In this document: positions 22,848 through 33,685 of the stretch, piece by piece | Layout: the number at the start of each line of letters is the position of its first letter | How positions within the stretch are numbered: position 1 is the stretch's first letter | Source: Scedosporium boydii | Lineage: Eukaryota > Ascomycota > Sordariomycetes > Microascales > Microascaceae | DNA: 64,000 nucleotides | Direction of reading: 5' to 3' | Assembly (NCBI GenBank): GCA_002221725.1 | Contig: NJFT01000017.1 | Span: 1-64,000 of the forward strand | Notes under the pieces: model-generated | Told to the model about the DNA's origin: nothing | What the model saw: the letters and a program-made list of their open reading frames with translations, nothing else | Databases searched by the model: none | Translations under genes and position numbers: made by a program

Positions 22848-24454
22848 ATGGCGACCAACATTATTCGTACCGTTTCCCCTTCCACAAATCAGGTTGTCTG
22901 CGAAACTCCAGAGACCCGATGGGATGAAGCGAGTTCCATCCTCAGAGCGTCCCAGGAGGCTTTTGTGTCTTTTAGTTCTATTTCCTACCAAGCCCGGAAA
23001 GATGTTGTTGTCCGGGCTTTGCAGCTCTTCCAAGAGCGTAAGGCAATTCTAGGCAAAGAGCTAACCTTGCAAATGGGGAGGCCGATTGCGTACAGCCACA
23101 AAGAGATTGAGACTATGCAGAAACGTGCCGATTATCTACTGGAGACTGCCGAGGAGGCGCTCAAGAGCATCCCAGGAAAACCAGAGAACGGATTTCAGAG
23201 ATGGGTGAAAAGGGTTCCTATTGGACCGATTCTTATCGTCTTTGCCTGGAACGTAAGTCCGTCAGTCCTGCCCCCAAAGACTTTTTGTCTTTCTGATCTT
23301 GTCTCTAGTTCCCGTATCTGATCTTGATCAACGCCCTTGTCCCTGCTTTGCTTGCGGGCAACACTGTCATTCTCAAGCCATCTCCTCAGACACCGCTCGT
23401 TGCACAGCGAGTGTGTGAGATCTTTGCCGAAGCTGGACTCCCACCCAATGTTCTCCTAGTCATCCAGTCGGGTGATTCGGAAATGGTGAAAAAGTTAGTT
23501 CAGGCCCCAGAGATTCAAGGTGTCAGCTTTACTGGATCCACCGCTGGTGGACTCGCCATTCGCGAAGCCGCTGCTGGAAGAACTATTCCGTTAAACCTCG
23601 AACTTGGTGGAAACGACCCGGCATATGTTCGAGTGGATGCCGATCTCCAATACGTGGCCGCACAGCTCGTCGATGGTGCTGTCTTCAACTCCGGTCAAAG
23701 CTGTTGTTCGGTGGAGAGGATATATGTTCATTCCCAGGTGCATGACAAGTTTGTTGAGGAGCTTCAGAAGGACCTCGAACAGTACGTGCCGTGAAGAGGA
23801 GTGTTTTCTCCTTACCCCGTGTCCACACAGAGGATTCACATGACTTGATACAGGTACAAACTGGGAGATCCCCTTGATTCCACTACCAATGTTGGCCCGG
23901 TCATCTCCAAGGCTGCTCTGGAGGCCATTAATGCTCAGATACAAGATGCTCTTGCAAGAGGCGCCATCGACGCAACACCGGAGAACGTGACCTTCAAAAA
24001 CCCTCCAGTCGAAGGCAATTATATTGCTCCACGCATCCTTATTAACACGACACCCGACATGGCCGTCATGCGAGAGGAAACTTTCGGCCCAGTCATCCCC
24101 GTTTGCAAGGTCTCTAGCGATGACGAAGCTGTCAAGTTGATGAACGATACACAATACGGCCTGACGGCCAGTGTCTGGACGAAGGACATCCAAAGAGCAC
24201 ACGAACTCATCGACCGGCTTGAGTCTGGCACTGTGTTTGTCAATCGCTGCGATTATCCGAACCCAGTAAGTCTATCTAGGATCTAGGCGCGGGCAGTAAT
24301 GCAATGAGGTTAGTAATCTCTTCAATTAACACGACTCTAGGACTTGGCATGGACGGGATGGAAGATGTCTGGGCTGGGCTGCACTCTTGGACCACAAGCC
24401 TTCAATTTCTTTGTTAAGCTCAAGAGCTATCACATCAAGGAGACTCAGGCGTAA
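22848..24454 (+). CDS. NAD(P)-dependent aldehyde dehydrogenase
   Basis: A 467-aa protein from four exons (22848-23252, 23309-23781, 23854-24265, 24341-24454), with GTAAGT or GTACGT donors. Motifs are VSFTGSTAGG (cofactor loop), LELGGNDPAYV with general base Glu233, and FNSGQSCC with catalytic Cys267. The REETFGPVIPV and GLTASVWTKD segments follow, then the C-terminal AWTGWKMSGLG block. It is slightly shorter than the ~490 aa usual for the family because the N-terminus is compact. It has no obvious targeting signal and is probably cytosolic. It belongs to the broad group containing semialdehyde and aminoaldehyde dehydrogenases, but specificity cannot be assigned. In the cluster it would oxidise a gamma-glutamylated or free aminoaldehyde made by the neighbouring short-chain dehydrogenase. 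Confidence 0.93.
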
Positions 24455-25216
24455 TAGTTGAGCACTTATGGGTTAGCTAAATTGCTTCGCGCTGACGATG
24501 CTAAATACTAAAAATCATTCAATTTCATTTTCCGCTCTATTATTTTGGGCTTTTCTGAAACAACCCATATAACCCAGGCTTCTAATGTCGAAGTAAACGA
24601 TACGGCTTAGCCAAGTAATTGTATTGAAGATCTGGTCGTCATTTTACAGTCTCTACTGGCACAACCTTTTTTTGAGCGAACAGCAAGAGATTGATTGGGG
24701 GATTCTGGCTACAGGACCACTTGAACCGTGTCCGTGGAGGCCCATTTGGTGATGGAGCTTAGGTGTCACGCCAAGTTTGATTTCAGCTGCTGTCTCTGGA
24801 AGGGCGCCTCACTCGGAGTCACTCCTCATCAACAACATCTCTCTGTGGAGACAGTGTGTGCCGCTTGCCCAAACAGGGGAACGCTATTCGGCCGAGATGT
24901 GGAGATTCCCCCTGGCCGCCGTCGGAGCTTGACGATCGCGAAGCGCGAGGGGTGAGCCAATAGTATCCAAGACCGCCACCCGCTACAAATGGAAGGGTAG
25001 AAAGGTCTATGAAGTAGAACTTTCATTTGCAAGGCCACGCGCTCCGAGCGCTCCTCGTACCAGAGTATAGTGACGCCCCAAACACCATTATTTCAGTTGG
25101 GTCTTCTTTGCCCTACAGTAATTTATATACCGAAACACACGAGCGCATCATAGAACACAAACCTTCGAACGCATAACCACCGTTACTTTCGAGTTAAGAC
25201 CCGATCCATATCAACC

Positions 25217-26233
25217 ATGCCCGGAAGAATTGCTGGAAAGAATGCCATAGTTACTGGCGCTGCTGGGTAAGTGATCGCCCCGGCGTCGCGTCATATTCTC
25301 TATATACGACGCAACAACACATGAACAGATACAGCTAACTCATCGATCAAGGGGTGTTGGCCTCGAGACCACAATCCTCATGGTCCGAGAAGGGGCGTCG
25401 GTTCTCATGGCAGATATCAACGCCGAGGCACTCGGTAAGGCCATCGCCAAAGTTCAGGCGGTTGTCCCTAACCGAGACGGCCGACTGGAAACCAAGGTTG
25501 TTGATGTTACCAAGGAGTCAGATGTTGAGGCCGCTGTGAACCACCTCGACTCGTGGGGAGGAGTCGATGTCATGTTTAACAATGCAGGCATTATGCACCC
25601 CCAGGATGGCGACGCAGAGGAGTGCTCAGTTGATACGTGGGATCTCACCATGAATATCAATCTCAAAGGAGTGTGGTACGGCTCTAAACACGCAGTCCGG
25701 TCGCTCAGGAAGCACGGGAAGACGAGTGGAAGCATCATCAACACGGCTAGTGTGGTAGCTCTCGTCGGATCTGCTACGCCTCAGCTCGCATATACCGCGA
25801 GCAAAGGCGCTGTGCTTGCCATGACTCGCGAATTAGCCATTGTTCACGCACGAGAAGGGTATCGATTCAATTCTCTGTGTCCAGCACCCCTTAAGTAAGT
25901 TTCTATTCCACACTTCTTGATATACCCGCGGTATCCGTTATATTCATAGCTTCCACATTGATCGATGAGAGCAGATTCTAACTCATTGCTAGCACACCAC
26001 TTCTCCAATCATTCCTGGGAGACGACAAGGAGAAACGCCTCCGCCGCGAGGTTCACTTCCCCACTGGCCGCTTTGGAGAGGCTATTGAACAGGCCCAGGC
26101 CGTCGTGTTTCTTGCTAGTGACGAGAGCAGTTTTGTCAATGCGACGGACTTTGTGGTGGATGGCGGCTTAACGAAGGCGTACGTGACGCCAGAGGGCCCG
26201 CCGACTGTCGCCCCGGAGAACTCTAGTCACTAG
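25217..26233 (+). CDS. Short-chain dehydrogenase/reductase (classical SDR)
   Basis: A 277-aa protein from three exons (25217-25266, 25352-25894, 25993-26233). The first intron splits the cofactor motif TGAAGGVG (13-20). Asp38 at the end of the second strand (LMADIN) favours NAD(H) over NADP(H). NNAG (93-96), Ser150, Tyr164 and Lys168 (YTASK) complete the catalytic set. The C-terminal GRFGEAIEQAQAVVFLASDES...TDFVVDGG segment is typical of classical SDRs. A TATATA sequence at about 25130 is a plausible promoter element. It is codirectional with the aldehyde dehydrogenase and 762 bp downstream. Oxidation of an alcohol to the aldehyde used by that enzyme is the inferred step. Confidence 0.93.
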
Positions 26234-26517
26234 ATCGTAATTAGATGGCCTGAATTAATTGATAATATCATGTGTGTGATGGACCACGTCTTGAAACTAA
26301 GTCGCTCTTTCGTTCTAGACTGGTTGCGTAACTCAGGAATAAATGCACAGGAATGCGTTTCGCGGCAGTGTTGCAAAGATGAACGCAAGACCGGATGTCG
26401 AGGTATTGTGCTTGAGTATATTGCAACACTAAGCCTTACGTTCCAACTGTAAGAGGTATAACATCAGCTTTCCGACGGACATGACTCTACCCGTCTCTTT
26501 TATATAAATGTCGTCTC

Positions 26518-29500
26518 CTAAGAGTTGCTCTTCAGCTTAGAGGCAATTAGCTGCGACAGAGGTGTGGCGATATGAGTAGGACAACCTATTGATATCGCCG
26601 ACTCGAGTTCTCTGAGGTCCTCCTCTCTGCCAGAGCAGAGCAGGATAAGCTTCTCCACGACAGACGACACGAACATAGCTCTCCGCGGATCCGCTGCCAA
26701 TCTCGCTAGAAGACCTTTTAGTTCAGTGCAAAACGACGTCAGCACCGACTCTTCGGGTCGCCGCCTCGCGAGGTTCCCAAACGCCACTTCAGCGTCCGGG
26801 TCTACTGTACCGGTCAGGTCGGGGACGCCGAGGCTTGCACCCGCCCGTAAGAAGGCGTCCAAGGTTCCAAGGTAGTCCTCGAAACACTCCTCTCCGAGAA
26901 ACTTAGACAGGGATATGTCCAGGAAGTGAGAGAAGACGGTGCGCGCCCCCAAGCGATCCAGGAGAGGCATGTTGGGGTTAGCTCCGTAGGACATTAAGCG
27001 GTCGAAGGTAGCGTCTTTGAGGGAATTATTCCACCGTAAAGCGGGAAACATGCAGGGCCCCGACAGCATATTGAAGACAGACATAGTGCTCCGCGCAAAG
27101 ATAACCCATGGTGATGCTGCATCGGATATGCCTAGAGTGCCAGGCTGCCGCGGTAGCACGTTGGGGTCCTCGCCACGCTGGAGGAGAATATGGAGGATCC
27201 CTGGCACGGGTGGAGGACTCTCCCCACTGCTGCGGGACATGGGCGTGAGCGCGGCGAACAGCGGCGACTCGTCGAACACGTCGAAGAAGTCGGGCTGCTC
27301 GCTAATCTTCTTAGAGAGATAGGGCACCAACTCATGTCTAAGTAGCTCCTCGCGGAAGAGTAGTCTGGCGTCGCAATCTCGAGAATTAATCCCTCTGATG
27401 GTGACGTGGCCGAGGTTCACCATGGCCTGGAGGGCGGCCTCGTACTCGTCCAGAAGCTCCTCTGTCTGCCGCTGCTGGAGAGAGCCGAGTCGGCCCGTCT
27501 GTTTTAGCGCTTCCGAAGCGTATACTAAGGCCTGGTTCAGATGCGCGATGAATGGGCCGGTGTTCTGTCCCCGTCCCTGCCTCATGATGCCAGCCACGAG
27601 CGAGTGGTCTTGGCGTGTGGTTCTGAGGAAGCCAAGATATGCCGCTGCGATGGAGAGAAAGCCGTTGTAGTCCGCCGGAAGCTTGCCGCGGAGGTACTCC
27701 CCTACATCCTTGGTCAAGGCGAAGTCCTTTACGGTTCTATGAAGAAATTCGACCCGGTTGTTTACGAGCCTGAGCAGGCCCTTTGTCTTCTCCTTGATGC
27801 TACGAACGGTTTGCTCTCTGCGCACGGCAATTCCATCAAGTGCTTCTATCGCTACTGGGCCGTGAGAAACGGGACCATGGCTGTCAAATCCTTTCTCCAG
27901 CTGCCAATAGAGGTCGACGTGGAGCGGCTCGAGCGCGTGGACTGCGGCCTGCAGGATGCCCGCCATCTTAGCATGGTCGGTCGGGTTCACGCTCTCCAGC
28001 ATATGTTGGAACAGCTGATCTAGATCCGACGGTAGTTGGCTGAAACATCTGTTTAGGTCTCCAATTCTCTCGCCATTAGAGAGGCCGTCCCGCAATGACC
28101 GCGTCACGAAGAAAGCCCAGAGAAACACACCGTTGGCCTGGGTCACGATCCGATCCACGAGCTCGGTCTTTTCCAGGGCCACCTCTTCGGACATCTCAGC
28201 AGTCCATCTGGCGTCGGACTGAAGCTGGTCACTCACAAACTTCCAAATATCGTTCCGCGTTAGCTCATGAATATCCAGGCTCTCCTGGTTGTCATTGCCG
28301 AAGTTCCTCTCGAACACAGGCCACTGACGGCTGGATAGACATATCTTAATCCGGGGAGAGCTGGCGACGTCACGGAGAACCTCACAGAGCTCTTCGTGAT
28401 TGCTGTCATACTCGTCGAGCCCGTCGATGAAGAAGCACATTTTCAATGGCACATGGTCAGCTGTTGCCAAGGCTCGTAGGGCGGCGCCTAGCTCGGAAAC
28501 GGACCATGGCTCGACGGCAATCTGCCACTGTCCAGCCCTGGCAGCTGCCCATCGGTTGGGGCTGACGAGGGAGACCACGTACGGGGATCCGCGAAGGAGG
28601 TCAAAGAGCAGAGATTGGAGGAGACCCTGCCAAGATTTCTGGATTGGCGTGCCTGCGATCCAGAAGAAGTGCGCCGCAACGGCCAGCGTGTCGGATGACC
28701 CTGCCCAGCTCTCTAGCAACTCTCTCGTCCGGGGATGTTTGGAGATAAATTTCATAAATGTGGATTTGCCGGACCCTGGCTTGCCCGAGATCCAGAACGT
28801 GCCGCTTCCAGAAACAAACCAATCCGAGAGTCGCGAGTCGAAGGCCCACTGGAAGGTATCCTTGTGTGCCTGCGGGACAGAATCCAGGCGGACAGGTCGG
28901 CTGTCGTAATTCAGGCTCGAGACAATTCTGTCGGCGAGTAAGGCGTCTTCTGATTCGGTTAGGCTAGCCAGCCGGGCTCGGAATAGTTTTATCTCCGCCT
29001 CTGTGAAAGTTGTCGAGGTGCTTGTGTCTGACCGCTTTTGCACTTCTAGTCTCAGGTCCTCTAGGTTGAGAGACAGGGCATCTGTTCGAGATTCGCGCTC
29101 TGGTCTAACGTATCGTCTCCCATCCTCAAATGATTCCACGGTTTGGCGTAGCTCGGACATCCGAGAGCTAACACGGGGCGTCAGAAATTGTCAAAGTTAC
29201 AGTACAAAGTTAATTGGAAAGAGAAAGAAACGCTTGCTAGGGAGATAGATACCTCAGAAGAGAGCCGACTTGACGCGTGACAGCGTGGGAAAGCCGCTCT
29301 AGTTTCTTAATGTCGAGTTTATCCGCGAGCCTAGACCTCCACCAGGTTGCCGTGTCTCTTTCCAATGGTTGCGATGTTGACTCGTCGTGCGGCCGCCTCA
29401 ATACACTCTCGATATCCTCTAGCAACGTTGCGGAAGCATCCCGAAAAGCGATTAGGTCTTGCATGTTGGGCGTATTGCTTAACGGTCTAAATCCACTCGC

Positions 29501-29716
29501 TGATGGCAGCTGCGTTACAGAACGGAGTTTGCTATCCGATAGCGCAATTCTTAACTTCTCGAGGCTTTCCAAAATGGTCTGCTCATCTTTGCCATCCAGA
29601 GACAACGGCGTCTGTACTTTTCCTTCAGAGTACAGGTCAGTGGAGAGCAGTTCCGCAATGAATTCGGTAACGGCGAGGATGCAGGCCGCGGTGTCGAGCA
29701 CTGAGATGACGTCCAT
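26518..29716 (-). CDS. NACHT-domain STAND NTPase (fungal NLR-like)
   Basis: A 1037-aa protein from two exons (29716-29253, 29167-26518). Residues 1-155 form a helical N-terminal domain (MDVISVLDTAACILAVTEF...) of a kind common before fungal NACHT modules; I cannot name its effector class. Walker A is GKPGSGKST (283-291) and Walker B is CFFIDGLDE (399-407), the D-x-x-D-E pattern of NACHT ATPases. A winged-helix-like region follows (LDQLFQHMLESVNP...). The C-terminal third has weak ankyrin-like pieces (LLQRGEDPN, LMSYGANPN, FLRAGASLG) rather than a clean repeat array. Such proteins act in non-self recognition and regulated cell death in fungi. It shares a ~500-bp divergent promoter with an AMID-like oxidoreductase. 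The start is an ATG at 29716. Confidence 0.9.
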
Positions 29717-29848
29717 GGTTTCTTATGTTGCTTAGAGGTTGAATCTGTATCTTGGAAATCCGGCTCTGATGATGATTCACGAAGCTATCTCGGGATTCAA
29801 AACTCGGACTCAAGCGAAGTCTGAATCTGCCAAGATCACGAAGGCTGT

Positions 29849-30027
29849 GCGCACAGACGCAATATCCCGCATAGACATATTATCCGCACAGACATCTTCG
29901 TGTTGTCCAATTGCCATCGCCCAACACAGACGTCTTGTTTTGTAGTGCAGGCACGCCATGCCTAATTCGGTAGTGTAACACCCTCCGCACGGACGTCTTG
30001 TCCCGCACAGACACTCTCCGCACAGAC
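29849..30027. promoter_or_regulatory. Repeated CCGCACAGAC motif in NACHT/AMID divergent promoter
   Basis: Six related words occur in ~180 bp: TGCGCACAGACG (29849), CCGCATAGAC (29868), CCGCACAGACATCTT (29884), CAACACAGACGTCTTGT (29922), CCGCACGGACGTCTTGT (29984) and CCGCACAGACAC (30003), with another CCGCACAGAC at 30018. Several carry the extension GTCTTGT. The cluster lies between the two divergent start codons. It could be a multi-site operator or a local tandem duplication. Confidence 0.5.
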
Positions 30028-30219
30028 TCCATCGTTGGATCTTCCTTGGCATTCTTTTGTCCCTTTTCTCCCCTCGCTTCACTGCACTCTTCGAAGCAGC
30101 ATCAACGAAACACATAACTGCCAAAGATATCAATCTGCCATCTTCGCTTTGCTTAGCCTCCTGCTTGGCAAGCAGCTTTCCCCCTTTACAATCACTCTCT
30201 CTCTCTCGTTTAACACAAA

Positions 30220-31548
30220 ATGTTCCCAGAGTCTTCCTACTACTGGATACCAGGTCTTTTAATCCTCGCCAGTCCACTTCTTTTCCGGCTCCTCTCGTTT
30301 GGCAACAGGCCTGAGGGAGTTGTCGACACGGACAGGACGCCGCCAACCACGACACACACAGTAGTGATCCTCGGCGCCGGCCTAGCGGGCGTCCCACTCG
30401 TCCACCACCTGCTGAAGCACACGCCGGCATCGGTTGGCCTGCGTGTGGTGCTGGTTAGTCCTAATGACGCGCTACTGTGGGCCTATGCCACGGTCCGCGC
30501 CATCCTGCCTGACGCGTTCGGCGACGAAAAGATCTTCCACCCCTTGGGTCCGGGCTTCGCCAAGTACGGAGTCCCCAAATTCGAGCACGTGGTGGGCATA
30601 GCGCAGAACCTGGACCCCGAGTCAAACCGCGTAACCGTACAGACGAAAGGCGACGAACAACAGCGGACCATCGACTATGACACTCTCGTAATCGCCACCG
30701 GCTCCTCCTATAAGGACGCCATGCCCTTCAAAAACCTTACCGACACGGCGACTACCAAAGATGAGATTCAATGCCTCCGCGAGAAGATTGCAGCAGCGCG
30801 TTCCATCGTGGTGGCCGGTGCTGGTCAGACGGGCGTCGAGGTGGCAGGCGAGCTGGGCGAAAAATACGGGCTCGCGGGGACTAAGGAGATTACGTTGATA
30901 GCTAACGATGCATTGCCGCTGGGGTCCGAAGTGCGCGACGACGTGCGCCGGACCGTAGTCCACGAGCTGGCCGAGCTGAAGGTCAAGGTTCTGGCGAACA
31001 CGCGCGTCGTAGACGCCACGACCACGCCGGCGGGCACGCACTCCCTGACGCTGCAGCGGACCAGCAGTCACAACAAGAGCGAGAACAATCCGACGGACGC
31101 TGCCACGACGATGCTCGAAGCGGACCTTTACATCCCCGCCTTTGGCGTGCGGCCTAACACGGCCTTCGTGCCAGCAGCTATGCTCGATGCCGATGGCCGC
31201 GTGAAAGTAGACCGCGAGACGTTGCAGGCTGCAGGTTACCCCGACGTTTTCGCCTTAGGCGACGCCAGCAACGCCCAGACAGCTAACGGGAAGCACGCCG
31301 ACGCGCAAGTACGCTTCCTTGCCCCGGCTATGCAGAATCGGCTGGCCGGGCGCAAAATACCCACTTATAATGCTAACGGTACCTTCGTGTTCGCCATCAC
31401 CCTCGGCCGATACCGCGGCACCGGCCAGGTGGGCAACAGGCGGCTATGGGGGTGGATTGTCCGCATGACTATTGGCAAGCATATGGGTACCGACTACGCG
31501 CCTGACATAGCGGCTGGGAACAGAACAATGACACAAACGAAATGGTAG
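30220..31548 (+). CDS. AMID/FSP1-like FAD-dependent oxidoreductase
   Basis: A 442-aa single-exon protein. An N-terminal hydrophobic segment (about 8-26) suggests membrane anchoring. The FAD dinucleotide fold follows with VVILGAGLAG (48-57). The NAD(P)H fold has VVAGAGQTGVEVAGELG near 197. The FAD-closing motif is VFALGDASN near 345. The layout is that of the AIF-homologous, mitochondrion-associated proteins (AIFM2/FSP1, fungal AMID-like), which reduce quinones and are linked to cell death and lipid peroxidation in animals. The role in fungi is less settled. It is transcribed divergently from the NACHT gene. The ATG follows a CACAAAATG context. Confidence 0.92.
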   Translation: MFPESSYYWIPGLLILASPLLFRLLSFGNRPEGVVDTDRTPPTTTHTVVILGAGLAGVPLVHHLLKHTPASVGLRVVLVSPNDALLWAYATVRAILPDAFGDEKIFHPLGPGFAKYGVPKFEHVVGIAQNLDPESNRVTVQTKGDEQQRTIDYDTLVIATGSSYKDAMPFKNLTDTATTKDEIQCLREKIAAARSIVVAGAGQTGVEVAGELGEKYGLAGTKEITLIANDALPLGSEVRDDVRRTVVHELAELKVKVLANTRVVDATTTPAGTHSLTLQRTSSHNKSENNPTDAATTMLEADLYIPAFGVRPNTAFVPAAMLDADGRVKVDRETLQAAGYPDVFALGDASNAQTANGKHADAQVRFLAPAMQNRLAGRKIPTYNANGTFVFAITLGRYRGTGQVGNRRLWGWIVRMTIGKHMGTDYAPDIAAGNRTMTQTKW

Positions 31549-32861
31549 CGAGTTATCTTCACTTTTGTCACCCCACCGAATATCGACGCCTGTAACATGG
31601 CTTGAGGACAACCCTAACCCCAACTTCCCTGATCGAGTTCAAAGCCCACTCAGGGAATAGAGGCGAGGTTTCCCCGCCTATGTACCCTCTTCTACACATG
31701 GTCCTCGAACTTGTCTGGTTCCTTTAGCTCAGGTAATGGCTAGAGGAACTTAAATGTTTAATGAGACAACTGTGGGTAGTGCCGGAAATGCGGTTGTCTC
31801 CGAAAATAGCGCAGTGAGGTGACACATTCGGGCAGCTCGAAGAGGCAATCCGGGATTTCGTCGCGAAATGGCAGACTCCGTCCACTCGTAAGGGCGCTTC
31901 TTCCCTTTCTCGGCACGCCAGAAACCCCAAGTCCAAGGTCAGGCGTGGCCTGAAGTCTCTGTTCCTGTTGCCGTTTGATGCTGAATCCCCACGGCTCGAA
32001 CACATGCGGCCATCCTGGGTCAGAGGGTAATCTTGACGGGCGGTATCCACAATATACCAATGGATATGACTGGGGAAGAGGAGAAGGAACGCCAGCAAGT
32101 TATCAACTTTCCAGGTAACTGCACACTCAGGCCCGCGACACCACACCAAACACCATTCCTACCTTTCTTCAGAAGAGGCTTTTTGATGAAAAATTAGATT
32201 CATAGCATGAACACAGTACCCGTCCATGGCAAGACGTTTGATCTAGGGGCAGAAATCCGATTTCTTGCAGGAGCACCACAGCGCCTTCCGCTAACTATAG
32301 CTTACCTAATATGATTTTTTTTTAACTATCAAACTCCACTTTATCTCTCTCTACCTCTGCCTTTGACCTAGGTTCCTCTCTAACTCCACCCCTAACCCTG
32401 TCCTTAACCTCTCTCTAACTCTATCTCTATCCCCAATTGTCTCTTCCAATCAAACTCTCTCTCCATCTCTCTGTCCAGCTCACTTTCCAAGGATCTGTCA
32501 ACAGCTCTCTATCCAGCTCTCAGTCGAACTCTCTCTCCATCTCTCTATCCAACTTACTGTCCAAGGATCTGGTCCAGGATCTATCCAACTGTCCCTTCCA
32601 GGTCTCTATCAATCTTTCAATCGAATTCTCCATCGAGGTTTCTATTGATCTCTCTCTCCATCCTCTGTCCAAGGCTATGTCCAAGGCTCTTTAATTTCTA
32701 CTATCTCCTGCTTTGTCCCCGACCTCGAGGTCCCAATTGGTGTTCTTTGTGCTCCGCAGCAGAGCCTCTGGAATTTCACGACGTCTAAAGGGCTTTGGCT
32801 TTGTTAATCTCCTCTCTTTACATCGATCGCTTGGTATTAGCCGATCGGTACACCGCCCTTC
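31549..32861. other. Intergenic with CT-rich imperfect repeats
   Basis: No gene seen. From about 32330 to 32700 the plus strand is a CT-rich array of imperfect units like CTCTCTATCCAACT and CCAAGGATCTG. It keeps an accidental Ser/Leu-rich open frame because of its composition. I treat it as low-complexity repeat. Confidence 0.6.
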
Positions 32862-33685
32862 ATGTTTATTTTCGGGACCGCGACTTCTGCCTCGAAAACG
32901 AATCAAGTCATGTCTCGTGTGTTGAACACCACCCCGGTTGAACGACTCGACCGCCGAGCCAACGTGCGAATCTCGAGCGGCAACAGTCAGCCTCACGGTC
33001 TGATGAATCACGATTTTCAAGTGGACAATCCCCTCCTAATCAAAGGGTGAGTAAAGCCGCAATATAAAGCAGGTCGGCGTCATTGATGCTAGCGAGATGG
33101 CTGCTAACATACGAGTAATCTAGACGCTCATACGAGTTGCAATCCCTTAAGCCCCGACGATCGTTGGGTAACGCCATGGAGGAAGATACGGACGTGCCCA
33201 GTAAAAAGGCGCCGAGGACCAGGCAGCTCGATCCCATGAATCTCTCTAACGAGACCTGTGCCCCTATGGAGAACGGACAGGTGGCTTAGGCAGCCACTCT
33301 TGCTGTTACGATGGCTACAACGCAATCCGAAGACTACCGAACCGATAAGGGAGCTAGCGCAACGTCCCGCAGCGGAGACTTGAACTTCGACGACGCGGTG
33401 GTGATTGAGTTTGACGACACCACGGATGAAGACCTAGAGCCGAAAATCTTGATCCTAGATGATGAGGATGATGACAATTCGTGGGATGATCTTGGATCAC
33501 CCACTTCCTATGGACAGCTGCGTGCCGAACAAGAGCACGATTCGTTGTTTCTTGGAAGCAGGGGAAGGAGGATGCGCGCCATTCTTCGGAGGGCTAGCGA
33601 GCGAAGCTTTGAAGAGGTTATGAGGATGGATATTCTTGATGTGGCAAAGTTCGGATTGGAGTTCGCAATGGTGTCCTGCGTTTAA
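32862..33685 (+). pseudogene. Hypothetical gene interrupted by in-frame TAG
   Basis: Exon 1 (32862 or 32910 to 33046) joins by a GTGAGT...CTAG intron to exon 2 from 33124. The frame then meets a TAG at 33287-33289, giving 116 aa. The same frame is open again from the codon after the stop through an ATG at 33311 to 33685, with 124 further residues. These include an acidic run (LDDEDDDNSWDD) and a basic amphipathic end (RGRRMRAILRRASERSFEEVM). Either the gene carries a nonsense mutation or two small unrelated frames abut. I recognise no family. Confidence 0.3.

Noticed and set aside
32437..32694. 85-residue Ser/Leu-rich plus frame
   Set aside because: It comes from the CT-rich imperfect repeat array; composition alone keeps it open.
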